64,000 nt of DNA from Serratia nevei (GTDB lineage: Bacteria > Pseudomonadota > Gammaproteobacteria > Enterobacterales > Enterobacteriaceae): assembly GCF_037948395.1 (NCBI RefSeq), contig NZ_CP149940.1, positions 2,170,001-2,234,000 on the forward strand, written 5' to 3'. Position 1 is the first letter of the stretch. Each line of letters begins with the position of its first letter. The position numbers and the translations under genes are program-made. Shown here one piece after another: positions 34,255-42,913 of the stretch. Below the pieces are notes generated by a model. It did no database searches. It had not been told where the DNA came from and saw only the letters and a list, made by a program, of their open reading frames with translations.

Positions 34255-35874
34255 TTACCGTTTAGGCCCGGCGTTCACCAGTTTTTCGCCCGCCGGGGTG
34301 ACGGTATATTTGGCGAAGTTATCGATAAAGCGCTGCGCCAGATCCTGCGCCTTCTCCTGCCACAGCGATTCGTCGGCATAGGTTTTGCGCGGATCGAGAA
34401 TCGACGGATCGACGCCCGGCAGCGCGGTCGGCACTGCCAGCCCGAAGATCGGCAGCGTGAATGTCTCGGCCTGCTCAATGTCGCCATTTAGAATGGCGTC
34501 GATGATGCCGCGCGTGTCTTTGATCGAGATACGTTTGCCGCTGCCGTTCCAGCCGGTGTTGACCAGGTAAGCCTGGGCGCCGGCGGCCTCCATGCGTTTC
34601 ACCAGCACTTCGGCATACTGCGTCGGGTGCAGCGTCAGGAACGCGGCGCCGAAGCAGGCGGAGAAGGTCGGCGTCGGCGCGGTGATGCCGCGCTCGGTGC
34701 CGGCCAGCTTGGCGGTGAAGCCGGACAGGAAGTGGTACTGGGTCTGCTCAGGCGTCAGGCGCGATACCGGCGGCAGTACGCCGAAGGCGTCGGCGGTCAG
34801 GAAGATGATCTTGCGCGCATGGCCGGCTTTGGACACCGGTTTGACGATGTTCTCGATGTGATAAATCGGATAGGAGACGCGGGTGTTCTCGGTTTTGCTG
34901 GCGTCGTCGAAGTCGATGCTGCCGTCGGCCAGCACGGTGACGTTTTCCAGCAGCGCATCGCGGCGGATCGCCTGATAGATTTCCGGCTCCGCCTGCGGCG
35001 ACAGCTTGATGGTCTTGGCGTAGCAGCCGCCTTCGAAGTTGAACACGCCGTCGTCGTCCCAGCCGTGCTCGTCATCGCCGATCAGCTGACGCTTCGGATC
35101 GGTGGAGAGGGTGGTTTTGCCGGTGCCGGACAGGCCGAAGAACACCGCCACATCGCCTTGCTCGCCGACGTTGGCCGAGCAGTGCATCGAGGCGATGCCC
35201 TTCAGCGGCAGCAGGTAGTTCATGATCGAGAACAGGCCTTTCTTCATCTCGCCGCCGTACCAGGTGCCGCCGATCAGCTGCATGCGTTCCGTCAGGTTGA
35301 AGGCGACGAAGTTCTCCGAATGCAGCCCTTGCTGCTGCCAGTCCGGGTTGGTGCATTTGGCGCCGTTCATCACCACGAAGTCCGGCTCGAAGTTTGCCAG
35401 TTCGGCGTCGCTCGGGCGAATAAACATGTTTTTCACGAAGTGCGCCTGCCAGGCCACCTCGGTGATGAAGCGCACTTTCAGGCGCGTGTCGGCGTTGGCG
35501 CCGCAGAAGGCGTCCACCACGAACAAACGCTTGCCGGAGAGCTGGTTGCCCACCAGCGTTTTCAGATGCTGCCAGACTTCCGGGGAGAGCGGCTGGTTGT
35601 CGTTCTTGCCGGTGCCGTTGTCCGACCACCAGACGGTATCGCGCGTGGTGTCGTCGCGCACGATGTATTTGTCCTTCGGCGAACGGCCGGTGAATTCACC
35701 GGTTGCGACGTTGACCGCGCCCAGCTGGGTGAGGGTGCCGCGTTCCAGCGGCGGCAGGTCGGCGCGGGTCTCTTCGGCGAACAGTAATTCATAGCTGGGG
35801 TTATAGACGACGTCGGCGGCCTGATGAATGCCGTAGCGAGCGAGGGTTTGTGGGGTAACAGCGCGTGAAGACAT
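34255..35874 (-). CDS. pckA: phosphoenolpyruvate carboxykinase (ATP)
   Basis: The 539-residue enzyme has the length of E. coli PckA. Key motifs are the kinase loop [18 protein letters not shown], the metal site [20 protein letters not shown], and [10 protein letters not shown]. It converts oxaloacetate to phosphoenolpyruvate with ATP, the committed step of gluconeogenesis. It ends at its own terminator. The divergent neighbour is a 2-hydroxycarboxylate transporter 433 bp away. Confidence 0.97.
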   Translation of the reverse strand: MSSRAVTPQTLARYGIHQAADVVYNPSYELLFAEETRADLPPLERGTLTQLGAVNVATGEFTGRSPKDKYIVRDDTTRDTVWWSDNGTGKNDNQPLSPEVWQHLKTLVGNQLSGKRLFVVDAFCGANADTRLKVRFITEVAWQAHFVKNMFIRPSDAELANFEPDFVVMNGAKCTNPDWQQQGLHSENFVAFNLTERMQLIGGTWYGGEMKKGLFSIMNYLLPLKGIASMHCSANVGEQGDVAVFFGLSGTGKTTLSTDPKRQLIGDDEHGWDDDGVFNFEGGCYAKTIKLSPQAEPEIYQAIRRDALLENVTVLADGSIDFDDASKTENTRVSYPIYHIENIVKPVSKAGHARKIIFLTADAFGVLPPVSRLTPEQTQYHFLSGFTAKLAGTERGITAPTPTFSACFGAAFLTLHPTQYAEVLVKRMEAAGAQAYLVNTGWNGSGKRISIKDTRGIIDAILNGDIEQAETFTLPIFGLAVPTALPGVDPSILDPRKTYADESLWQEKAQDLAQRFIDNFAKYTVTPAGEKLVNAGPKR

Positions 35875-36307
35875 ATTCTACTTCCTTATGAGTCATATTA
35901 TGCCTCTTTCCCGTGCGGTGCCGCGCGCAGGATTAAGGTTCGGATCAAGCTGACCGGATTCAGCTAATGCGTTTCCGGTTCTTTATTAATAAAGCAGGGG
36001 GGCTTTTTCGCCCTCCTATAGCATAGCAGCGAATTTAAACCCGATTACTTTAATTACAAAATGCTGACGATAATTAATTAAAACTAACCTTGGCGGAGGG
36101 TCACAATATTGAATTCCGCGGGCGTAATTTAGTTTTGCATTTTTATTTTTTATCATATCGTCAGAACTGTCTACTGTTTTATTTCTTATTAGAAAAAGCG
36201 AAATCCACAATAGGATTTTTCGTAATCATTTGTTTTTGCTTGGCTATGGCAAGACCGTTGCGCCAGGTGAATCTAACCGTACTGTACGCTTGTCAGCAGG
36301 GTGAATA
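35875..36307. promoter_or_regulatory. AT-rich divergent control region of pckA and the 2HCT transporter
   Basis: The 433 bp are far richer in A+T than the flanking genes and have no convincing gene. AGGGGGGC and GCCCTCCT around TTTTTC (about 35996-36018) form a hairpin in the pckA leader. Promoter-like AT tracts cluster at 36060-36190. The site of any specific regulator is not clear to me. Confidence 0.5.
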
Positions 36308-37651
36308 ATGAAACAGATAAATGCAGAACTGGCCTGTGATAAAAATACGGCATCGTCCGAATCCTCAGGATTAATTAATCAACTTCGTCAAATAGATATC
36401 GGTGCGGTACCGATCGCGCTGTTTATCACGATTTGCGCGATCGTGGCGATTTCCGCCTATGCCAACTTCCTGCCGAAGAATATGATCGGCGGCCTGGCGG
36501 TGATAATGACGCTGGGCTTTGCGCTGGCGCAGTTGGGAAAAAGCATTCCCGTGCTGCGCGATATCGGCGGGCCGGCCATTCTGTGTTTGATGGTGCCGTC
36601 GGTGCTGGTCTATTTCAATGTCTTCCAGCCTAACGTCATGGGCACCGTCCATTTGCTGATGAAAGACGCCAACCTGCTGTATTTCGTCATCGCCAGTCTG
36701 GTGGTCGGCAGCATTCTCGGCATGAATCGGGTGATCCTGATCCAGGGGATGATTCGCATGTTCGTGCCCTTGGTGGTCGGTACGGTGACGGCGGTGATCA
36801 TCGGGCTGCTGGTGGGCAAGCTGTTCGGTTTTACCTTCTATCACACCTTCTTCTTCATCATCGTGCCGATCATCGGCGGCGGCATCGGCGAGGGGATTTT
36901 ACCGCTGTCGCTGGCCTATTCGGCGATCCTGGGAGCGACGCCGGACGTCTACGTCGCGCAGCTGGCGCCGGCGGCGGTGCTGGGCAATATCTTCGCCATC
37001 GTGACCGCCGGGGTGCTGGCTCGCATTGGCATGCAGCGCAAGGCACTGAGCGGCGACGGCATGCTGATCCGCTCGGCGCAGGAGAACGCGATGTTCGCCA
37101 TCAAGGAGCAAAGCGGCAACGTCGATTTCCAACTGATGGGCGGCGGTCTGCTGGTGATCTGCGCCTTCTTTATCGTCGGTGGCCTGTTCGAACACATCGT
37201 GCATATTCCCGGCCCGGTGCTGATGATCCTGTTCGCGGTGTTGTGTAAGTACTGCCGGGTGATCCCAGCCTCGATGGAAACCGGCGCGCACAGTTTCTAC
37301 AAGTTCGTCTCCACGGCGCTGGTGTGGCCGCTGATGATCGGTCTGGGCATGCTGTACGTACCGCTGGAAAGCGTGGTGGCGGTGTTCTCGGTCGGTTATG
37401 TGGTGGTCTGCGGCTCGGTGGTGCTGTCGATGGGGCTGGTCAGTTTCCTGATTGCGCCTTACCTGAAGATGTTCCCGGTGGAAGCGGCGATCGTCACCTG
37501 TTGCCACAGCGGCCTGGGCGGCACCGGTGACGTGGCGATCCTGTCGGCGTCGAACCGCATGGGGCTAATGCCGTTCGCCCAAATCGCCACGCGCATCGGC
37601 GGCGCTTCCACGGTCATCGGGGCGACGCTACTGCTCGGTTGGTTAGTCTGA
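36308..37651 (+). CDS. 2-hydroxycarboxylate transporter (CitS/CimH family)
   Basis: The 447-residue inner-membrane protein carries the paired re-entrant-loop motifs of the 2HCT family: IIGGGIGEGILPLS near residue 190 and HSGLGGTGDVAILSASNRMG near residue 400. Family members take up citrate or malate with sodium or protons. The stretch of hydrophobic helices and the length fit CitS (446 aa). Its place beside pckA suggests C4/C6 carboxylate use feeding gluconeogenesis. No citrate lyase genes are near, so fermentation on citrate is not implied. Confidence 0.88.
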   Translation: MKQINAELACDKNTASSESSGLINQLRQIDIGAVPIALFITICAIVAISAYANFLPKNMIGGLAVIMTLGFALAQLGKSIPVLRDIGGPAILCLMVPSVLVYFNVFQPNVMGTVHLLMKDANLLYFVIASLVVGSILGMNRVILIQGMIRMFVPLVVGTVTAVIIGLLVGKLFGFTFYHTFFFIIVPIIGGGIGEGILPLSLAYSAILGATPDVYVAQLAPAAVLGNIFAIVTAGVLARIGMQRKALSGDGMLIRSAQENAMFAIKEQSGNVDFQLMGGGLLVICAFFIVGGLFEHIVHIPGPVLMILFAVLCKYCRVIPASMETGAHSFYKFVSTALVWPLMIGLGMLYVPLESVVAVFSVGYVVVCGSVVLSMGLVSFLIAPYLKMFPVEAAIVTCCHSGLGGTGDVAILSASNRMGLMPFAQIATRIGGASTVIGATLLLGWLV

Positions 37652-37673
37652 GTCCAGAATTTCTTATGGATAG

Positions 37674-37700
37674 CCGGGGTTGGATTGCCCCGGTTTTTTT
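37674..37700 (+). terminator. rho-independent terminator after the 2HCT gene
   Basis: CCGGGG, an 8-nt loop and CCCCGG are followed by seven T residues. The rest of 37701-37983 holds no gene that I can support and is presumably the protease promoter region. Confidence 0.85.
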
Positions 37701-37959
37701 ATGCGTTTCTTCCGCTTATCGTGATAATGCTGATGATTACCTTGAAAATCATTCGTATGGCGCAAATGCATAGTCGTACTTTATCTAAGAAAATTCTGTA
37801 CTCGGCGAAAATGTGTCTATTCTTTTCTCTTAAGGGATTATCGTTCTCATTCAGAGTGCCGAGGGAAGGCGCCACCGCATTACCGATATCCCCGTATTGA
37901 TTCAACACCGGGCCGCTGCCGTTCAGGCAATCCGCCAGTTGGGGCATCCCCCCGATTGA

Positions 37960-39402
<1,443 letters not shown>

Positions 39403-39523
39403 TGTTGGCAACAAAAATAGGGCGTTTTGGGTAAAAACCCGACAATTCCTATTAATTCCGTCATATTAGCGTGACATAGTAGCGCGCAGAAGGCCGGGCT
39501 TGCATACCTCGGGCTTCTGTCGG

Positions 39524-39556
39524 ATCGCCAACCTTTTCGGTTGGCGATTCATTTTC
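39524..39556. terminator. terminator between the protease gene and a small minus-strand gene
   Basis: A 10-bp stem ATCGCCAACC / GGTTGGCGAT with loop TTTTC is followed by TCATTTTCC on the plus strand. Confidence 0.65.
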
Positions 39557-39758
39557 CGCCTTTCAACATGTTGATGGCGGCGCCGAGCAGGATGCGCCGT
39601 TCGATATCGTTGCTGTCCGCCAGCTGCCGCGCCAGATGTTTTTCCAGCGTTTCCACCGACAGCGCTTCGCCACGATGGCGCAGCTGCATCACGCCGTCGC
39701 CGATCAGGCGTGCGACCTCATCCCATACGGGTTTAATCTCCTGTTCCGAGAACGTCAT
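39549..39758 (-). CDS. small helical protein, 69 aa
   Basis: The protein (MTFSEQEIKPVWDEVARLIG, then two helices ending RRILLGAAINMLKGG) is short and helical. The pattern of a hydrophobic helix pair recalls the YmgB/AriR biofilm-related family, but the similarity is too weak to claim. It is convergent with the serralysin paralogue and shares its terminator. A plausible promoter lies in 39759-39915, which it shares with a divergent 50-aa frame. Confidence 0.6.
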   Translation of the reverse strand: MTFSEQEIKPVWDEVARLIGDGVMQLRHRGEALSVETLEKHLARQLADSNDIERRILLGAAINMLKGGK

Positions 39759-39915
39759 GGCCTACCTCGGCTGGTTGATTTTTGCCCAATGTAGCAGCTG
39801 AACTGCGGCTTCGCTACCGGCCACCCAAAACAGGAAGCATAAAAAACAAGCCATCAGTATTTCTTCTGGTTTTTACGCTCAATACTGGCGGTGTCGAAAA
39901 GCAGGAGAAAACATC

Positions 39916-40068
39916 ATGAACTGGGTCGAAACCTTGGCGGAGTACTACCGCCTCAGCCGCACGGGTGAAACGCAACATTGGCTGTGCCGCCGCTGGTTGC
40001 CACAAGGGGAAGCGCGTCTGGCCTATTTGCGGGAGTTGCTGGAGCCGACCGCGCCAGGGCGGCGGTGA
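39916..40068 (+). CDS. putative small protein, 50 aa
   Basis: An ATG at 39916 has CAGGAGAAAACATC before it. The 50-residue product starts MNWVETLAEYYRLSRTGETQ, continues WLCRRWLPQGEARLAYLREL, and is basic, Trp-rich and helical. I know no relative. The good ribosome site and normal composition favour a real gene. Confidence 0.5.
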   Translation: MNWVETLAEYYRLSRTGETQHWLCRRWLPQGEARLAYLRELLEPTAPGRR

Positions 40069-40106
40069 GCACGACGCCGGCGCTTGACCGGCGCCGGTTC
40101 GCGAGA

Positions 40107-40214
40107 TTAACCGAAGGCGATCGCCGCCCAACGCAACAGCAGCAACGCCAGGCAGATCAGCAGCAGCACCACGACCATTTTACTGAGTTTGTTGCCCATG
40201 CGTTTTGTTGCCAC
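40107..40214 (-). CDS. tiny membrane protein, 35 aa
   Basis: A GTG at 40212-40214 follows GGAGGCAAC. The product is 35 aa: a basic start (VATKRMGNKLSKM, N-side positive), then one hydrophobic helix VVVLLLICLALLLLRWAAI. It would be a single-pass inner-membrane peptide. Its start lies 9 bp after the stop of the next tiny gene, so the two are one transcript. An in-frame ATG six codons on is a possible start. Confidence 0.55.
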   Translation of the reverse strand: MATKRMGNKLSKMVVVLLLICLALLLLRWAAIAFG

Positions 40215-40223
40215 GTTGCCTCC

Positions 40224-40334
40224 TTAACTGAAGTACCACCCGCCGACGAGGGTGATGAGGAAAAGCGTCACCAGGGCGACGCCGTTGAGTAAATCGCTGA
40301 AGGTATCGTCAGCATCGATGTCGTCTTGCCGCAT
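40224..40334 (-). CDS. tiny membrane protein, 36 aa
   Basis: The ATG at 40334 follows AGGCGGCAAC. The product has an acidic N-terminus (MRQDDIDADDTFSDLLNG) and one hydrophobic helix VALVTLFLITLVGGWYF, thus a single-pass small membrane protein. It is transcribed just before the basic 35-aa peptide. The opposite charges of the two soluble ends suggest they could interact. Confidence 0.55.
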   Translation of the reverse strand: MRQDDIDADDTFSDLLNGVALVTLFLITLVGGWYFS

Positions 40335-40534
40335 GTTGCCGCCTGGCGGTTGCCATTGGGTGAATAATGTCCACAGTATGCGCCCGGCAGCGCGACAGGC
40401 ACAGCGAAGAACGGTAAAAACTCGTAAAGGCGGCGGTGGCGGAACGCGCAGTCGCGCTTGCGACGGATGCAGACGGCCGGCAATACGTTGTACTATCCTG
40501 TCTGCATTGATGCATTTTTCCAAAAGGTATAATC

Positions 40535-40927
40535 ATGGCGACGGCAATTCCACAGAAATACGAGCACCTTGAGCGCTGGGCGTTCGGCGATACCGAGCAG
40601 CAGGCCGATGAAGTGGTGCAATTGATCCTCAATGGCACCAAAACGGCCACCTGTTCCAACCTGGACGGCGAAGGGATCCCGCAGGCCGGCGATCTGTTCC
40701 TGGTGGTGGACGGCAAAGGTGAACCGGTCTGCGCGGTTGAACTGACCGCGGTGGAAATGAAAACTTACGATCAGGTCGATGAAGCGCACGCCTTTGCCGA
40801 AGGCGAGGGCGATCGTTCGCTGGCGCATTGGCGCAAAGAGCTGCAGCGTTTCTTCGAAGAGTACGATCTGTTCTCGCCGGACATGACGCTGGTGCTGATG
40901 AATTTCAAAGTCGTCGACAAGTTCTAA
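40535..40927 (+). CDS. ASCH domain protein, 130 aa
   Basis: The protein starts MATAIPQKYEHLERWAFGDT and contains LILNGTKTATCSNLDGEGIP, the GxKxxT-like motif of ASCH domains, followed by AGDLFLVVDGKGEPVCAVEL. ASCH proteins have a PUA-like beta-barrel; some bind RNA or act on modified nucleosides such as N4-acetylcytidine. Its own substrate is unknown. It ends 4 bp before the next gene, so the two form a unit. Confidence 0.82.
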   Translation: MATAIPQKYEHLERWAFGDTEQQADEVVQLILNGTKTATCSNLDGEGIPQAGDLFLVVDGKGEPVCAVELTAVEMKTYDQVDEAHAFAEGEGDRSLAHWRKELQRFFEEYDLFSPDMTLVLMNFKVVDKF

Positions 40928-40931
40928 ACGG

Positions 40932-41531
40932 ATGCGCGCCGTTCCCTACGAATGCCAGTGGGCAAGCCCGGAGCTGGCGGCCGATCTGATCGCCGGCCGC
41001 ATGACGCTGGCGCAAGACGAGAATTGGGCGCGCAGCGGCGCCCGCGATCGGGCGGAGTACGTCGAGTGGGCCAACCACGTATGCGGCATGGCCTGCCTGA
41101 AAATGGTGCTGAGCCACCGCGACGGCGAAGCGCCACCGCTGCTGGAGCTGGCGCGGCGCAGCCTGCCTTACGGTGCCTATGTGCGCGAGGGGGAGCGGAT
41201 AAAAGGGCTGATTTACGCGCCGTTCGTCGAGTACGTGCGCGAGCAGTTTGCGCTGCAAGCGGAGGTGAAGGTGGGGCTGGAGGCCGCCGAGTTATCGGCG
41301 CTGCTTAGCCAATACCGCTACTTTATCGCCTCGGTGCACCCCTCCATTCGCCGGCCCGAGAGCCTGCCGCCACAGCGGGGCGGGCATCTGGTGCTGATCA
41401 CCGCCGCCGATACGCAAAGCGTGACCTTTCACAATCCTTCGGGCGACAGCCCGGCGACGCGCGAGCAGGTACAGCTGCCGCTCAACCGCTTCACCCCTTT
41501 CTTTGCCGGCCGCGGCATCGCCATCGCATAA
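40932..41531 (+). CDS. C39-like cysteine peptidase family protein, 199 aa
   Basis: The frame from 40932 gives 199 residues. Cys51 in ANHVCGMACLKMVLSH, a His in GGHLVLITAADTQSV (about residue 152) and Asn in FHNPSGD match the Cys-His-Asn/Asp order of the C39/papain-like fold. There is no ABC transporter or bacteriocin gene nearby, so it is not an obvious bacteriocin exporter; a stand-alone peptidase or transglutaminase-like enzyme is possible. It follows the ASCH gene by 4 bp. Confidence 0.7.
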   Translation: MRAVPYECQWASPELAADLIAGRMTLAQDENWARSGARDRAEYVEWANHVCGMACLKMVLSHRDGEAPPLLELARRSLPYGAYVREGERIKGLIYAPFVEYVREQFALQAEVKVGLEAAELSALLSQYRYFIASVHPSIRRPESLPPQRGGHLVLITAADTQSVTFHNPSGDSPATREQVQLPLNRFTPFFAGRGIAIA

Positions 41532-41564
41532 AAAAACGCGCTGTTTCCGATGAAAGCAGCGCGT
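41531..41564 (-). terminator. terminator for the 79-aa minus-strand gene
   Basis: ACGCGCTG and CAGCGCGT flank a 13-nt loop; on the minus strand a run of six or more T residues follows. Confidence 0.8.
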
Positions 41565-41586
41565 CGTCAGCAGGCCCGGCGTATTT

Positions 41587-41826
41587 TCATGCCAGCCGCA
41601 TCACCCAGGCGTCCGCCTGCCGATCGTAGTGCTGCTTGTACAGCAGCGACTGTTTGCCGTTGAGGATCGCCGGAATGCTGGTGTGTTCATCCCAGCCGTC
41701 GAGCTGCATACACAGGTCCGGATCGGACTTGCAGGGAATGCTCAGGGTGCCGGCGCGGTCGGCGCCGGCGTGAAGATGCGCGTCATCGACCTCGAAGCTG
41801 CCAATTTTTACGACGGTTTTGCTCAT
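41587..41826 (-). CDS. hypothetical protein, 79 aa
   Basis: The start at 41826 (MSKTVVKIGSFEVDDAHLHA) follows AAGGAGTTCCC; the longer frame to 41925 lacks a site. The protein has two Cys residues (IPCKSDPDLCMQLDGWDEH) and no signal peptide or membrane segment. I do not recognise the family. It has its own terminator. The region up to the pilus genes (41827-41961) has no other gene. Confidence 0.7.
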   Translation of the reverse strand: MSKTVVKIGSFEVDDAHLHAGADRAGTLSIPCKSDPDLCMQLDGWDEHTSIPAILNGKQSLLYKQHYDRQADAWVMRLA

Positions 41827-41961
41827 GGGAACTCCTTGCTCAATGATGTGGTAGGAGGTTAGACCAGTAAGGCCATCGGTATGAGCATAGCCAAATGAGC
41901 AAAAAATGCCACATAAAAAATACATTCTGGCAACATTCTTCCTGAGCGGCTAGCGGCCAGG

Positions 41962-42894
41962 CTAATAGGTCACGACATAGCTGACGTTATCCTGATAGGT
42001 ACCGACCGGCACTTCGGTCTGCGCCGGATTGATGGCGGCGGTAAAGGGAATGCTTTGCGCCAGGCCGGTGCCGGTGCCGCTTTGCGCGTTGGTGCTGCTC
42101 CACACGGTGCTGGTGTTGGGCAGGTAGATCTGATACTGCAGGAAGTTGCTGGTGCCGCTGAGCATTTGCCGCCAACCGGTGATGGGGTTGTTGCCGTTGG
42201 TAAAGTAGGAGCTGTATGACTGGGATTTGGTGCAGGTCAGGGTGATGCTCTGGTTGATCGGGTTGAATTGCCCCACCAGCGCCATGCTGCCGAAGTTGAC
42301 GTTATTGGCGGTATTGATCAGGCAGCTTTTGGTGATGACTGCGGTGATGGTCACGGTGCTGGGTTGGTTGGTGCCGTCCCACCAGATACACAGCCCTATC
42401 AGGCCCAGGCCGCAAATATGGTAGTTCCACACCAGATTGATGGTGTCGGTATAGGTGCCGGCGCTGACGTTCGCACCCGCCACCGTTTTGATGTACACCG
42501 GAAAGTTGACGTTGGAAGAGATCAGGATCAGCGACAGCAGGTTCAGCGAGCTGTAGTCGATGGTCTGGCCGACGCTGTAGGGGTATTGGTAGTTGGCATC
42601 CGGGTAGATGAGATAGGAAATTTTATCGCCGGAGCCGTTGCCGTTCAGCAGGGCCATATTGTTGGTGGTGGAGGCGATCTTGACCGTGACGGTGTTTTGC
42701 GTCAACAGATTGAGCCCCAGCCCGGTACAGTTGAGCCCGGCGGTACCCTGGGCGCTGATCTGGCCGTTGTAGACGGCGAAGGAGTTGCTGCTGGGCAGAG
42801 TCACCGTGCCGTTGGTGGTGGCGCAGTCCGCCAGCGCGCGTTGCCCGCACAGCAGCAGCAGCGCCGCCAAAAGAATTTTCACTTGCCGAGACAT
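41962..42894 (-). CDS. csuE: Csu-type pilus tip adhesin (spore coat U domains), 310 aa
   Basis: I start at 42894 (MSRQVKILLAALLLLCGQRA, signal peptide ending ALADC), which has GGAGAAGAAGAACG before it. The protein is about twice the size of the other subunits: an N-terminal adhesin domain (GLNLLTQNTVTVKIASTTNN) and a C-terminal spore coat U domain with the terminal donor-like strand SYVVTY. This is the CsuE layout: the finger-like tip that binds hydrophobic surfaces. It is last in the minus-strand pilus operon, 19 bp after the usher. Confidence 0.88.
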   Translation of the reverse strand: MSRQVKILLAALLLLCGQRALADCATTNGTVTLPSSNSFAVYNGQISAQGTAGLNCTGLGLNLLTQNTVTVKIASTTNNMALLNGNGSGDKISYLIYPDANYQYPYSVGQTIDYSSLNLLSLILISSNVNFPVYIKTVAGANVSAGTYTDTINLVWNYHICGLGLIGLCIWWDGTNQPSTVTITAVITKSCLINTANNVNFGSMALVGQFNPINQSITLTCTKSQSYSSYFTNGNNPITGWRQMLSGTSNFLQYQIYLPNTSTVWSSTNAQSGTGTGLAQSIPFTAAINPAQTEVPVGTYQDNVSYVVTY

Positions 42895-42913
42895 CGTTCT
42901 TCTTCTCCGTGTG

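Noticed and set aside
36016..36210. 64-codon minus-strand frame in the pckA upstream region
   Set aside because: AT-rich, no ribosome site, overlapping probable promoter sequences; composition looks non-coding.
37685..37947. Two overlapping small frames on opposite strands upstream of the serralysin paralogue
   Set aside because: Neither has a ribosome site or family likeness, and one begins inside the terminator of the previous gene.
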